From: Formicarius rufipectus
Taxonomy: Eukaryota > Chordata > Aves > Passeriformes > Formicariidae
Direction of reading: 5' to 3'
NCBI GenBank assembly: GCA_013399695.1
Contig: VXAU01001245.1
Coordinates: 36,503 to 100,502, forward strand
Length of the DNA stretch: 64,000 bases
Position 1 is the stretch's first letter. Each line of letters begins with the position of its first letter. Shown in pieces: positions 46,801 through 61,800 of the stretch. A program made the translations under genes and the position numbers. The notes under the pieces are model-generated. The model was not told where the DNA came from. It ran no database searches and saw only the letters and a list, made by a program, of their open reading frames with translations.

Positions 46801-49800
46801 GTATTATTTTCAGGCAAAGTCTCACAACCTGAAGCAAAGTGTGAAGGACAGCAAAGGCAGTACCCCAGGGAGAGGTCCAGAGGATGGGAACCAACGTGTC
46901 TATCTATATGAAGGACTTTTAGGTAAGCTACTTTTTTTTTGTGGAGAGGGAATCTTCTAGCCTGAAGTTAGTTGAAGTCATGTCTGGGACAAACTGGAAT
47001 TTTCATATTGCCTGACACTGTTTTTAACTTCTTACTGTTGTCCATGTTGATAGAATGGGAAGGTGCATCAGGCCAATCAGAGTAAAGCCAAGGGTTTGCT
47101 GGAGAAATTGAGTAAGAGGAGATGGGTGTGAGTAGTATAGTTTGCATAAAATATAGTTTGTCGAAGTCTCCTGCTGTCCTTGAATATGAATTCTTTAAAC
47201 TGTGATGAAGGGGAGAAGAAACTTAGCTATGCATGAAAGGCTAAAATATATCACTGATTGTGAAAAAAGATCATTCAAGTTGTTGAACAAAGGGCTACTA
47301 AACTCAGAATATTAATGGCCGTGAAGTGTATTCTTGAATTAGAAGTATATTGACTTTTTTGGGATGTATTTTGTCCGCACTTGCTGTTAATCAAGAGCTC
47401 TCTCTTCCTGTGTTTTTCACCCTTTCCATTTATCGTTCCTACCTGCTTGGAATGCTGCAGGTAGGGATAAAGGATCTGTCTGGGACCAGTTAGAGGATGC
47501 TGCAATGGAAACCTTCTCTATGAGTAATCATCTTATCTTTCCACTTCTCTGTGTGTTTGCTGTGATCTGTGTTTGTGTGAGATATTCCTTTTTTTTTGGG
47601 CAATGTTAGCAGTTTATGGAAGAAGATATTCTCCTTAAAGAATAGAGATAAGAAGTATTTTTGTGTAAGAGTTTAAAAATATTATGCCATTAATTAGAAT
47701 GAGAGATATATTATTTTTTGCAGTTTTCCTCAGTTGCGATATTGCTTGTGGTTTAAAAGGGACCTCTTTTTTATTTTTTAATATTGTTTCATTATGTGTT
47801 GGCTTATGGTATTTTCAAGGAGTGGGAATGAACAGGAATTAATGATGAAGGATGTGACTGGAGTAAATGGAATAAATGCTCAATTTTTGTATACATTGCA
47901 TAGGCAAAGAGCGTTCAACTTTGTGGGACCAGATGCAATTCTGGGAAGACGCTTTTTTGGATGCTGTAATGTTAGAGAGAGAAGGAATGGGGATGGACCA
48001 GGGACCTCAGGAGATGATTGACAGGTAAGTTCTTTAGTAGACCTTTTTCCTCCTCATTGTTTCACCTGGGGTTGAAATAATTAAAAAAAAAAATAAATTA
48101 TTTTCATTCTGCTTAACATGCTATTATCACTTTATAAACCTAGGTGCTATACCTTACTATTCCAAAGTGAGTCTTTTGACTCTCTGCTGGCCAGTATCTC
48201 CTGGTACTGGAATACTAATCTTTAGTTACAACAACATACATTTTTTTTAACTCTTGTGAAGAGATTACATTTACAGAGAAGTGGGTAACGTAAGCATAAT
48301 TACAGTATGAACAGACAGAGTAGACTAAGATCAGTAGTAAAGCAAGAGATTTCGGTGGCAAGATGACTATATTCTGGAATAAAGGAACATATCACTGTGT
48401 TGACATAAAGTAAAAGAATTAAACTGCTTTCAGAAATGGCATTTTGAGCCTTCTTAAAATGCAAAGTAACTTACAAGTGTTTTTACAGTTTGTAGTTAAA
48501 ACAGAAAACCTGTGAGGGAACCCTTCTCTAAAAACAGCTGCATGGTTGCTTAAGGCTAGACTACTTCTAAGATGTCAATCTTTGCTACCTACTTCCCTCT
48601 TCTCCCCCACCCCACAGCTCTGTTAAAATGTGATCATTCTCCCCTCTATCTAACACCTGTAGCTGTGTTGCCTACACCTATCCTATTGTGTAATGTGAGA
48701 TCTGGTAGCCAAAATAAGAACTACCTTGTTGGGTATTGTGGAAAAAATTTTTTTTCCACAAAGTGCCTACCTTTCTGGAAAAAGAGAGTGCACTTCCTCG
48801 ATTAGTTTTCTTCTGCCCTACGTTTTTTTCTGAACTCTAAAGTGGGATAGCTCTTGTACTGAGTTATGTGTTCCTCCTCTGACAGTTGTAATTGTCACAG
48901 AGCTGCAACTGCAGAAAAGAGAAGATGGATAAGCCCAGCAGACCACTGACAACTTTCCTACTGAGCAGATGTCATTTGCTTCAACTAGTTAATAATTAAG
49001 GGAAATGTTTAATTAGCGATCACAATGCTTTACTGGAAAATACCTTTTTGACTTAGTGGTTTTAGATCTTTTATTTGCCACGCACTTTAAAAAATAATGC
49101 TCTGTCCTCTGCCAGTGCTTTAGTGAAGAGAAGGAAGAATTCCTGTGAGTCTGCTTCAGATCTAGCTCTTCTTGCAGGTATCTTTCCCTGGGAGAACATG
49201 ATCGAAAGCGTTTGGAGGATGATGAGGACCGCTTGCTGGCTACACTGCTGCATAATATGATTGCTTACATGCTTATGATAAAGGTGACTTCTTTTTCTTT
49301 TTAATAGATTGCTGCTGAGGTTTAAGCAGTATGTTTTGGTGGTGTTCTCTTGAAATCATACATCTCTGTTCACAGAACTCAGAACAGTAGAATATAAAAG
49401 AATGTTATAAAACATCGTGAGGAAAAAATTGCTTCATTATCTGGAGATTCTTTGAGATATGTTGTGAGTTTATGGAGTTCTGTGCCATGGGTATGCATAT
49501 AAATTGCCATTGAAAGGAAACATTTGCTATTTCTGTTAGTAACTTTAGAGACTTATTTTTAAGAGTATAGGTTATCAATTAAGTAAGAGAGCATCTTCTA
49601 ATCTGATTTCCTCACATCTGCAAATTCCAAATGTGGGCAGGTTGTGGACATGCAAGAAATTTGCTGAGAAAAAAAAAGGGTTCTTAATTGTCTCATTCAG
49701 TGGTCTATCCATATACACCGTTATTGTGCAGGTGTCTGCTATAAATATCTTTCTTTTATTCTGAATAACTTCTTAGATTGACCAAATCAAAGTCACAGGA

Positions 49801-52800
49801 AAAATCTGTCTTCTGAATTTGTTGTCTTGTTTAGAACTAGCTTAGGTGCATGGTTTTACCTGTAACAGATATGATGCACTGTGCTGTCTAGTGCAACATC
49901 TTGGCAGTAAGGATAGCTGTACACAGGTGATAGTTCAATAACTTTAACTTTTTAAATTATGAGGTGAGACATCATACCATAGATGAAAATTGTGTGTTAT
50001 CCAACCAGTGGAAAAAATGATGTCACTTTTTTTGCGGGGAGGGAGATGCAGTGCAGAGGGCAGGTCAGGAGGAGGACTGGGGGGAGCAGAAGAAACTATT
50101 GATTTTTTCTGACATAAACTAAATGTGAAGGTAAGTTTAAGTTGGGATTTGAGTATGTTTGGAACAAGTTTATTTCAGAAGAAGACTGGATTTTGGCCAT
50201 TAGGACTTGCATTGCTGTAATACTTAAAGTGGAATTAATAACAAGTAGTGCAGCTGCTTTCATTAAATGTGTAAAAGAGGAGAACAAATAATGCTGGTTT
50301 CAAAAGGCTCTCATGAGAGATGTTGGTAAGAGTTAGTCTTACAGGGGAAGAAAATCTTTTGGTGTGGTGAAAATAATCAGATCCCCAAGAAAGCAATTTT
50401 CTGACAGGGATAAGGAATCAAAGAGCATTTTATGCCTTTGAATATTATATCTCTCTGGGCATATCAGTTATAGATGAAAAGAAGGAATACAGGAGGTCAG
50501 AGAGTTGTAATAAAAATACAGTTCTTTTCAGTGCATCTTCAGAGAAAGTCAGGAGTGAGGATAGGATGCAGAACTGGACAAAAGAAGGGTTGTAGGGTGT
50601 TGTCTGTTTTGGATTTTTTTTTTTGTTATTGTTGTGATTGCATGTTTTCCTCTGATTATCAGCTTTGGGATAAAAGGTGGTGGATTTAGGATTTGGAATG
50701 TATTATTTGTATATAGGACATTTTTAAAGCAGGCAGAGTGAACGACTTATGACTGTACCAAGGTATCTCCTCTTAGGGCAGCTTTTGGTAGAAAAGTTGG
50801 AAGGGTTTCTGTCATGAGAGAGATGAATTCTTCTGAACTATCAAGGGAAGCATAATCCTTCATACCTTAAAAAATTTTGGTTTATCTTCTTGGTTTGGAT
50901 AGCAGAGCCTAGTAGGTTTTACTTTCAAAAATTCTTGAAAAATACAGTGCTTTCTTTCAAGTGCAAAGAATTCTTGCCAAAAGAACAAAGCAGGTTGGGT
51001 TTGTTTTGTATGCTCCATAGCATTAAGGTCATAATGCCAATATGTTAAAAAAGAATGTCTTTTCCAGTTTGAAGTCAGCACTCAAGCATGAGTGTACTGT
51101 CTTGAAGCCTTTAGTATCAATGACTGACATTCATACTAACTTTTTGAAATGACACCTGAGGCAGAAATATTTTGCTTCTGAGCTTTCCTGCAGCTCATCC
51201 TTAGGAGGAACCTTCTGCTGTTTGAAAAATTATCTGAAAATGTTTGTTAGAGCCCCAGCCCAGTGACCAGGAAACAAGTTGTGGAAGAATAAGAATTCTG
51301 AAAGATACAGTGATATGTTGAGAACTCCTCACCTGATGAAATCAACCCTTTGCAGAGGAAGAGGTGGAGAAGCTAGCCTGGCCAGTGAGACTCCTCACAT
51401 TAAGTGGCAACATTGAGAACTAAGGCTTTTGATGTCAGTAGCTGGAAGTAGTGGGTAGTGGAATTGCTGCTTGTGTGCACGGGTAGGCAGGAAATCTGTT
51501 GTGCACAGCATCATTTGCACACTGGCTGGAAAAAATGGTGTATATATGTGACTTCTTTGTGTACAGCTGGGCTAAAGAGGCCCTAATGTGACTGAACTGG
51601 AGGTCCGTTGTTTTGCTTTCTTGGCGATGGAAACCAAGATACATTTGGGAGATAGGAGTTGCCACCCGTGAATAGAGAAGAGTCTTTGACTGTCTTTCTA
51701 TCTGCTTTCTAGGTGAACAAGAATGATATTAGGAAAAAGGTGCGTCGTCTAATGGGAAAATCACATATTGGATTGGTGCACAGCCAGCAAATAAACGATA
51801 TTCTAGACAAACTTGCCAATCTGGTAAGTAAAACAGTGATGATGATGATGATGTCGTATCTGTGGGATCTACAGTGGAGGAAATAAATTGCCTGAAAATT
51901 CTTCTGTATATTATCTGCAACACTAATTTAAAAGTACTAAAAAATAACTAAATTGAATTATTAAATAGTGTCTTCACATATATTCAGAAAAGACTGTGAT
52001 TATATGACCCTGTTTATAATGTCGCGATGTTATGCAGTTATCAATTAGAGCTGCAATACAAACATGTATAAATATGACACTTGTGTACCATTGTTCTGTG
52101 CAATACTGGTGTTTTCTTCATATCACTTTTGTGGTTGTGAACTTTTATGATTACTATGACTGTAAGAAATGTTTAGTGTTCTGTCAGTTTCCAGGTTATC
52201 ATAAGACTTGTAGCAATCGGTTTCTATACGAAGCTGTTTCCACTATCAGCTGTCATGCAGAATAAACCTTATGTCCTGAAATGATTATTAAAAATGTAGG
52301 GCAAAACTTCAGTTAATAAATCTAGCGAGCTTTTGATACAGCCATCTCCAGGGTGGACACAAGTTAGGCCCTTTGAAAGGCAATTTTTCTAACCATTTTT
52401 ACATTTGGAACTTAGTTTTAAGCACAGAGAAGCCACAAAATTATCTCACAATTAATTTGGAAAAATCAGACCAGTTTACTCCAATGTTACTGGAACTCAG
52501 GCACTTGACTATCCCACACTGAGTGTGGTACCAGCGTGAAGTTGTATCCCGTGGAACTGTCATAGTTAACCTTGTTGAAACTCAACTTACTAGAGTAACT
52601 TGCATAAGGCTTTGTCAAATATTGCCTCCAATCAGCTGTGTTAAAAATAATTTTTCTTATAATTGTTGAGAATGCTTCTAGTGTCACCTAATGGATTTTT
52701 TTTTCAATAGATCAGAAGAAATTGGTTTCGAAGTTCATTAATGTTTGCATGTGGGTTATTTTCTAGAGTGGGCGGGAACTCCCTGTGAGACCCAGTGGCA

Positions 52801-55800
52801 GTCGCCATATCAAGAAGCAGACTTTTGTAGTACATGCTGGGACAGACACAACAGGAGACATATTCTTCATGGAGGTAGAGATAAGAATAATATTAATGCA
52901 ACTAGTAGAAGAAGAAATAAGAGAAATAACATTAGAAATCTTATGTAATATTTTGTGCTCTCAGGTATGTGATGACTGTATTGTGCTGAGAAGCAACATT
53001 GGCACTGTGTATGAACGTTGGTGGTATGAGAAGCTCATCAACATGACTTACTGTCCCAAAACAAAAGTGCTGTGCCTCTGGCGTAGGAATGGCCAGGAGA
53101 CACAACTAAACAAGTTCTACACAAAGAAGGTAAACATCTTGTTTAATACACACAGTACTGCAGGGATAACTGCACAGGAAAAAAACAATTTTTTTGTGTG
53201 TCATATTCTGTATTTAATCCAAAAATGGCACTGTCTTTCCACAATGGTTACTGAATTGCAAGGGCTGTTTAGTAGCATTGACATCTGAAGCTGGCATTAT
53301 GTCTTTTCATTTAACTGAGGACAATAGTACACCAGAAAGTAATTTAAGAAATGACATATAGCTCTTTCTTTTTGGCTTAAGATAAAGAAAGTTACTAAAT
53401 TTTGTGTGGATTTGCAGGCATGTGAAGATAGTAAAAATTTTACGGTAGATTGATAGGGAGAAGCCTAAATAAAACTATGTCTTGGTAATTGAGTTGATTA
53501 TGTAATTTTTGATCATAGAATGGCTTGGATTGGAAAGGACCTTTAAGGTCACCTAGTTCCATGGCCCCCTGCCACAGGCAAGGACACCTTCTGCTAGACC
53601 AGGTTGCTTAAAGCTGTATCCAACCTGATCTTGAGCACTTCCAGGAATGGGGCATCCCCAGCTTCTCTGGGCAGCCTGTTCCAGTGTCTTTATGCCTGTC
53701 TTCATAGGAGAGATACTCCAGCCCTCTGATCATTTTACTCACCCTTCTCTGAACTTGCTCCGACATGTCCGTGTCCTCCTTATTTTGGAGTCCCAGAGCT
53801 GGATGCAGCAGTCCAGGTGTGGTCTCAGGAGATTAGAGAGGCAGAATTACCTCCCTCAATCTGCTGACCACACTGTTTTTGATGCAGCCCACGACACTGT
53901 TGGCTTTCTGCGCTGTGAGTGCATGTTGCTGGGTCATGTTGAGCTTCTCAGTAACCAGCACCCCAAGTTCTCCCCAAGGCTGCTCTCAGTCCATTCTCTG
54001 GCCAGCCTGTATTTGTGCTTGGGATTGCCCCAACCCATATATAGTGCCTTGCACTTTGCCTTGCTGAACTTCATGAGGTTCACGCCTGTCAAGGTCTGTC
54101 TGGATGACGTCCCTTCCCTACAGCGTGTTGACTGCATCACACAGCTTGGTGTTGTTGGCAAACTTACTGAATGTCCTTCTACCTGTGTCACTGACAAAAA
54201 TATCTAACAGCACTGGTCCCAATACTGACACCCAAGGAATACCACTTGCCACTGCTTTCTGTTTGGATGTCAAGCTGTTAACTGCAAGTCTTTGAGTTCA
54301 TCCATCCATGAAATCCATGCCTTTCTAGTATAGGCTACCTCAACCTTCTCCATGTCCTGGGTCATCTGGGCTGCTGTTTCATTCCAGAGAGGGCCCAAAT
54401 TTTCCTTAGCCTTCCTTTTACCACTGATGTACCTACAGAAGCTTTTCCAGTTGCCCTTTACATCACTGGTCACTTTTAATTTTGTCAGGAGTTGAGCTTT
54501 CCTAACCTGATCCCTGTCTGCTCAGATAATCTCTCTTGACTCTTCCCAGGCTACCTGTCCTTGCTTCCACCAGGCTTCGTTTTTGTTTGAAGTCTGGGGG
54601 CACCTTGTTCATCCGTACAGACCTGTTAGCTTTTTTACCTGCCTTTCTCTTTGTTGGAATGCATCACTCCTGGGGTTAGAGGAGGCAATCTTTGAATATT
54701 AACTGGCTTTCTTGGTTCCCTCTTCCGTCCAGCACTTTATCCCATGTTATTCTACCAAGCAGATCCCTAAAAAGTTCAGTCTGCCCTCCCGGTCTAGTGA
54801 CCAGGGCCAGTGAACTTGCTATGTGTCCTTCTCGCTGCCCTGAGGATCACAGACTCCACTGCTTCATGGTCACTGCAGCCCAAACTGCCTTTGAGCACTT
54901 CTTATTGGCTGCCCAATCACTTGGGGCAGGCAGTTATCATCAACATATTAGAGAAACCTCCTGGATTGCTTATTCCCTGTGGTGTTGTCCTTCCAAGAGA
55001 TACTGGGGTGATTGAAGTCCCCCATGAGGACCATGGCTTGTGAATATGAGGCCACTTCAGTCAGTCTGCAGAGGGCATTCTGTGCTTGGTCTTCTTGGAC
55101 AGGCAGCCTGTAACAGAACTCCTCTATAATGTCACCTGTCCCTTTATTCTTGGCTCATGGTCTTCTCCTTATCCATCCCCAGGCAGAGCTCCATGCACTC
55201 TGACAGTCATTATCAAAGAGGGCAATGGCGAACATAATAGCAAACCCAAACTGGCAAAATAGATGAAAGCTTTTCTCCACGAACCTGTGTTTGATATGTA
55301 TTTCATGAACTCGTGACTAACATGAAAGCACGTTGTTATCCTTATGATCAATTGCAAACATAAAGAAATAGCTTAAACCTATTAGGAAAACTCAGGTAAC
55401 TCTTAGAACTCTATCTCCTACACAATAAGCAGCAAACAAAATGTAAAGGTTTGCAAATGCAAGTAATATATTCAAGAGGTATCTTTAAGATATATAATGG
55501 AATTATGTTTCTGCTTAAAAAAATTAATTTACATAGATCAAATCATCATAATGTAGATGTGAATACAAATGGTAGGAGGACAGAAGCCATATGCTGTAGA
55601 ATTTACTTGGAAAATTAGTTGCATGTATCTTGGGCTATGGATAGAAAATTTTCTTAAATTTTGCTCTGAGATTATGGCTTAATCTCAGAGTTCAAGGAAG
55701 ATGAATAGAAGAATATGCCATAAGGACCTTGATGTGAATAACAACAACAACAATATATGCATGACCTGTAACTATGATTGCTGAAAGCTGGAAAGAAAGG

Positions 55801-58800
55801 GAGGGATTGGGACATTGTTTTGGTACTTTTTTATAGTAGTAACTGCATAAACTTGGTTAGAATGTGCCAAGCCATGAATTCTTCACTAGCTTGTTCAATT
55901 ACATGCTATGAACTTGAAAAATAAATATAAATACCAACTAGTAATTAGGTGCTTGAACTTTTATAGGCTTTTTTGTCATGATGTACCACATGGAGCTTGT
56001 TATTTTTGTAGAATCTTAGAATTTTGCTGGTCTTTCACCTCTCTTAGTAATTTGGAGAAATAACACTGTATTACTCTTCTTACCCCTGTTAGTGTCGGGA
56101 ACTATACTACTGTGTAAAAGACAGTATGGAACGAGCAGCAGCAAGACAGCAAAGCATTAAACCAGGTACAAGATTTTGCTTGTTGGGGACATTTGTTGTT
56201 TAACCTACAATCAAAAAACAATTTATTAGTAACTTCTTTGATCATAATCTTGTTTTACTTGGAAATCTTAGGGTAACTTTGTACATCCATGTGTGCACAG
56301 CAGACTGTTATCGTTAGCTTGCCCTCTTTATCTTGCTGTCAATTCCGACACAAAAAACCCATGTATATAAAGAAGGGTTACATGTAAGGAGGGCTAGCTG
56401 CCAGTAAAATGGTAACAGGAAAAGATTGTGAAACATCTGCTTCACTTTCTCTCCATGACTGGCTAACTACTGCTTGTATTCCTGATTGAGACATAGTATT
56501 ACGTCGTCCAGTTTGTGTTGAGAATGGAGGCTAATAAATATGCTTGTTTGTGTTACTGAGTCTGATACTGGTAATTTTATTTTTTTCATCAATAAACATC
56601 CTTTTTCTTGTTGAGTCAAAAATCTGTAGAAAGTGGATTTGCAATTTTGGAAGACTGAGTTCTTGGGAAGGCAGTTTTCCTTTTTTTTTTTTTCAGTTCT
56701 CAGAGAGGAACAGGTACTGTGTGTAACTGAGTAAAAAACATTAAGGTGCCTTTTTTTATACCTTCATAAGATGGTTGTTTCTCCTTTGCTGGAACCTGTT
56801 TGCAGGTTCAGGGTAACACCACTGTTGTTTGGTATTTTGAAGTCTGATTTTTGTTGCAACTATTTCTTTTTTTTCAATTGGATGTTAGGATTCTGGGAAC
56901 CATGCTTTGAGTTACAAACCTATTTCAGATGTGTCTTAATGCTTGTGTCCTAATAATCTACGTTTTATACTCATAGGTGGCATTGAGATGACTGAGAAAA
57001 TGACTTATGTTTATATCTAGCATCCTAACTGTTCAGCCCTGGACTAGCTGTTGGGACTTGGAACAGCTACCGTTCTATTTCTCCTACTAGTTTAGGCCTT
57101 CCTACCACTTTAGTCAGTTTAGTTTGAGAATGGAGAGGAAAGACTGAACTTTCATTGAGGGTAGAGAAGGCAAAAGTGACTTTGAAAGCTATTTTAAGGA
57201 TCAGGCAATAATGTAGCATTAAAAATGTGTTTGAAAAATGTTTGAAATGTGTTGAAAGTCATTCCCTAGAACTCAGTGGTTCTGGGAAGAAGAATTTTTC
57301 AAAAATCATTTTAAGAAGCTATTTTTTACCTGAACTGAATAAGGAAGAAGAAACTAGATGAAAAAACCTATTAATATCCTCTGTTAAATTGTTATTGGTT
57401 TAATCCTGTTGACTTTTTAATTTCTGGAGGCTTAAAACAACACCATACAATGCAGCTCACAAATGCAAGCCTCATTTGTGCTTGCTCATGTGTTTGTACT
57501 TAAGACTATGCTGTCTGTGTTATTATGTGACTGCAGTGTCTTACAGGGCAGCAATGAAATGTGGTATTTAATGCAAACAAACAAAACCCCAGTATGAACT
57601 ACAATAAATAGAGATTGAACTGATACTGATGTCCCTTCATGTAATCAGAATGAATTTTATTACAATACTGGTGGTTCTCAGAAAACTGTCATTAGTGGGT
57701 AGACTCACTGAAGTGCTCACTACTATTATTAGGAGTACCTTTTTGCTATGCACATCAATAGGAATTATGTTTTTACTATTTTATATTTCCCTTTCACATG
57801 TCATGATTTGGCTGACTGCTTTCTTCACTTTCTCTCTCTCTTTCTGGATTTGTTGTTGTTGTTGTTTTGTTTTGTTTCATTTAAAATTAACATCACAGGC
57901 CCTGAGCTGGGTGGTGAGTTCCCTGTGCAGGATATGAAAACTGGTGAAGGAGGTCTTCTTCAGGTCACACTGGAAGGAATTAATCTGAAATTTATGCATA
58001 GTCAGGTATGAGGGAAGTCTGTGAGAAGACTGAGCATGAAGCTTTTTGCGGCTTGCCTGTATAGGTGTTTCCTTTTCCCAGAGTATCACCAAGGACAAGG
58101 GAATAGCTTGATGAGGATAAAAAAGCACATATATATTTACATTCAAACATACAAACATATAGAAATACATATATGTAAAAACACACCAAAATTAAATATC
58201 CTCAGGAAAACTATGATTAGTTAAAGAAAGATGTTGCTATGTCTTTCAACTTCTTGTTTCTGGTGGTCTGAATTGTCTAAGCACTAAACAAATGTTAGCC
58301 TGTATTAAGAGATAGAAGAAGTGATCAATAGCAATCTAAACTGCCATAATGCATCACTCTGTGAATGTATTTTGATTGCATAAAAAGATAGTGTTTGAAT
58401 ATTTCAGGTACAGAGGGCAATCTTCTGCATCATGTTTAATCTATCTTATTTTAAAATTTTAGAAAAAATCTGTAGAATTCGGTATAAAAATAAAATGGGA
58501 AACTGGTTCTTGATGTAATTCACACAAATAAGAAAAAAATCCTTATTCCTTTTTCCTTCCAAATAGCAGATATTTTGGGCATGGAGGAAACACAACTAGA
58601 ACTGTCATTTTTTCCTTTCTCTGAATATTGTTTCTGTTGCTTCCTTTGATCCTTGTTTTTTATTTTGCTTTATTTTTTTTTTGTTTTGCATTTGATATTA
58701 AATGCATGCTATGCTAGACAGTAGAATCAAGTTTTAGGGGAGAGTGTGTGTGTATGTGCGTGAGAGAGAGAACAAAAAGCTTCTGTCAGTTCTCTGTGGA

Positions 58801-61800
58801 GTTTTTTTTCCTTTCCTTCTGATTAGACTTTTCTCCCCACACAAGCTTTGTTCTTCTTTGAGGATACATCAGTGTAAATCCCACTGGAAGTGCGCATGCA
58901 TCTCATACATGCTCAGAATCTTTAATACTTCTCACAAGGTCACGGCACCACCGTGTGCCTCTTGGAGTTCATATGTGCCAGTATAAGGAATGGAGAGTTG
59001 TGAACCTCCCTCAGTTTTCCCGCTGTCTCTTACTAAGGGTGAACCTGGACTAGGGCTGACCTGCTGCAGTATTTCAAACCTACTCTGTGATTGAACAGTC
59101 TGCCTGAGTTACAGATTTTAACTTTTCTTTGGATATGTTGAAAAATGAAGAACTGCAAGAGGAAGTCATCAGTAGTACAGAATGAATTTTCATAGTTACT
59201 GAAAATGGCAGGTCTTAAGCTTTTGAAAATTAAACCCTGGTCTCAAAGCAACAGTTTGATATCCCTATAGATGGATGTAATAGAAATTACTTTGTCCTAA
59301 GGTGAGGACACACCATAGGAATGTTGTGTTTGCCTGTCCTTTCTCTACTTCCAGAAGTCAAAAAAGTTGTTGAGCTCAAACTGCTTATTTCTTAAACAAT
59401 CTATGGAGATGACTCCATTTCATAAATGAAAAGCCAGGCACATATATAGTTGAAGTGAGAAAAGATATATAAGGTGATGACCAGATCAGCAGCAGCATGA
59501 TTTTTTAAGTGTAGCAGGCACCTTCAAAAGACAAAGACATTCAGTGTTAAGTGCACAGTGACCACACATGTATCTGTTCAAAATTAAAACTCCAAATCCT
59601 GGAACATTCTCTTGTCCTTCAATTCAAAGCTGTCTTTTTTTNGAGTGAAAGAAACATTCTGAAAGAAGCTTTAGGGAAACCTGGTACTCATTGTTATTAT
59701 GTGACTGTCAGGAGAATTACCACTTGAATTTTGTACAACAGAGGCTGAGACCTGTGCTACTACCAGCACTCCTAGAATACCAGCTTTATCATATTCTTCC
59801 TTACAGAGAATGGTGTTCTAATTTGCTGTATATGATAAAATTTCCTACCTCTCTTTTAAAGACAGTCTGTGCAGGTCAGACCCAAGAAGTATGTCAACTG
59901 TCTCCTTCACCTGAAGGATTATCCTTCTCTTCTCCATCTTTCCAATGAGGCTGTAGCCAGATGAATTACCATTGCTTTAGCTGGATATTGAAACAAGTAC
60001 AGTTCTGGAAAATACACTGCAATTACTTATTATGTTCAGTCCTTGGTTTGTTAGATTACATTGCCATCTGACTGGGGCATTCAGTACCATTTTAGTGGAC
60101 CTAAAATATATCTTTGTTTTCCTTGTCAAAGCAAAGTGTCTAGACAGATATCAAGACTGTAACTGAAGGGTTTCTATAGAGTGGATGACTGTAGCAGTTA
60201 AGTAAAGTACTCCTACTAGTTGCACCACGCCAAAAAAAAAATCCCCTCAGTATCACAGTCTGTGGAGCAAAAGGATGTTGGCATTCTTACTCTGGCACTC
60301 ATCAACCTATCTGCTTTCTTAGTAAAAGGTCTGCTATTCTAGATGAATTGTTCTTTACAATTTTCATATATATTTTATGAATTGTTTCCTAAGGCAGTGA
60401 ATTCAGAATATATATGTAAGCATAATTAAAACCAGGATCCTACAGCCATTTCTCTATGTTGAAAATGATTTTTCTATTTCTGTTGTTTGGATGGGGATAC
60501 TGACCAAAAAGAGCCTACAGGACCTCATCAGGCACAGCTTCATCTTCCATTCCATCTTCCTCTCCTTACTCCATGTACAGGCCCTGTTCTTGGCTGTATT
60601 TTCAAGTGTTCTTTCAGTTTAGTAGCTGACTAAAATAAGGAATTTCTACTGCTCTGCTTGATTGGACATCATAGAAATAATTCATTTAGAACAGAGGAAG
60701 TAGGGAGTCTACCTGAGAAGACTGAACATACTACTTCGGTGCCAGAATGGAGCTTGCTGTTATGAAGCTGTTTTTGAAGGCTCTTGATTTACAGTCTGTA
60801 CTTTCTTGTCATCTTGTGAATTCCTTAGGAAATGCCTTAGATGAAGGATGGGCAGCCTGTTACTGACATGTGATAGTTGTCTGCGGTGTTCAGAAATTGT
60901 CTCACAGTGCCACAGCACATGAAAGTTTAAGAAGAAAAGATGTTTATCTGTGCCTAGCCGGTCAGAGGAAGTTCTTTAGAATAGGAAGAATCAAGTGTAC
61001 CCATAGCATTGGCAGATTATTCTGAGTTTACATCTACAAATTGTAATATTGGGACCTGGTGCTCTGTCCCTGTTATAAATTCATCTAAGTCAAAAACAGA
61101 TGGAAGCTTAGTAAGATGCATCAGGCACATGCCCATCTACTGTAGGATCCACACTGAATGCTCTGTCTTGAAGAACCACAGTTTCCCTAGGGTAAGTAAC
61201 TGTTACTTCCTTTATGTGTGTTTTCTGATTGAGTGAGGGGAGAACATCTCTGTCCCTTGGATAATATAGGAAGAAATTGCCTATCAACCCTTATCTTCTG
61301 AAAATGGATTGTAATTGTGGCAAACCTGATAAATTCTCATCTTGCTCATAACTCTTGCGGAAATGTAGCAGTCCTTATCTTGAACTCAGATCATGACCAC
61401 CTGGGACAGTCAAGTCTTTTAGGCAGTTTTACTGTTACCAAGTAAAGCAACTGATGTTTCGCCTGAGTCTTTCTATTGTTTCTGAATTTCTGAACTTTAG
61501 ACTACTAGCAAAAACTTTTCACAGAAAAGATTATAGAAAAAGGAAACTAAGTGCAATAAAGTGTTCGGTTATTGATTTGTTCATTTTGTAAGTATACCTC
61601 AAAAAATAAAATGTTTTTGACCAACTAAACTTATTTAGAACATGGATGAGAAACAGACAAAAGAAAAAAAGATGGAATTAAGTCTCCTTTCCCTTGAGTG
61701 CTTGAATGTAAGCAGAAAGCAAACTGCAGACTTTTGATTAAGTAAGTGGAAGTTTTGGTTCTTTATATTGAACAAAAAATATCCTGGGTTTGTTGGTTAG

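Larger units (their letters stand above)
53130..56092 (+). other. MADD intron 30
   Basis: 3 kb intron, more than half of it a minus-strand CR1 (about 53515-55230). An AAC repeat lies near 55737-55755. No exon is seen. Confidence 0.82.

Noticed and set aside
47794..48021. 75-codon plus-strand ORF overlapping coding exon 26
   Set aside because: It uses a different frame from the MADD frame, which encodes [16 protein letters not shown].
53934..54197. Minus-strand 87-codon ORF as a host gene
   Set aside because: Its sequence ([20 protein letters not shown]) is the late reverse-transcriptase region of a CR1 LINE.
54692..55043. Overlapping plus-strand ORFs at 54692-55043
   Set aside because: They are antisense shadows of the CR1 endonuclease region.
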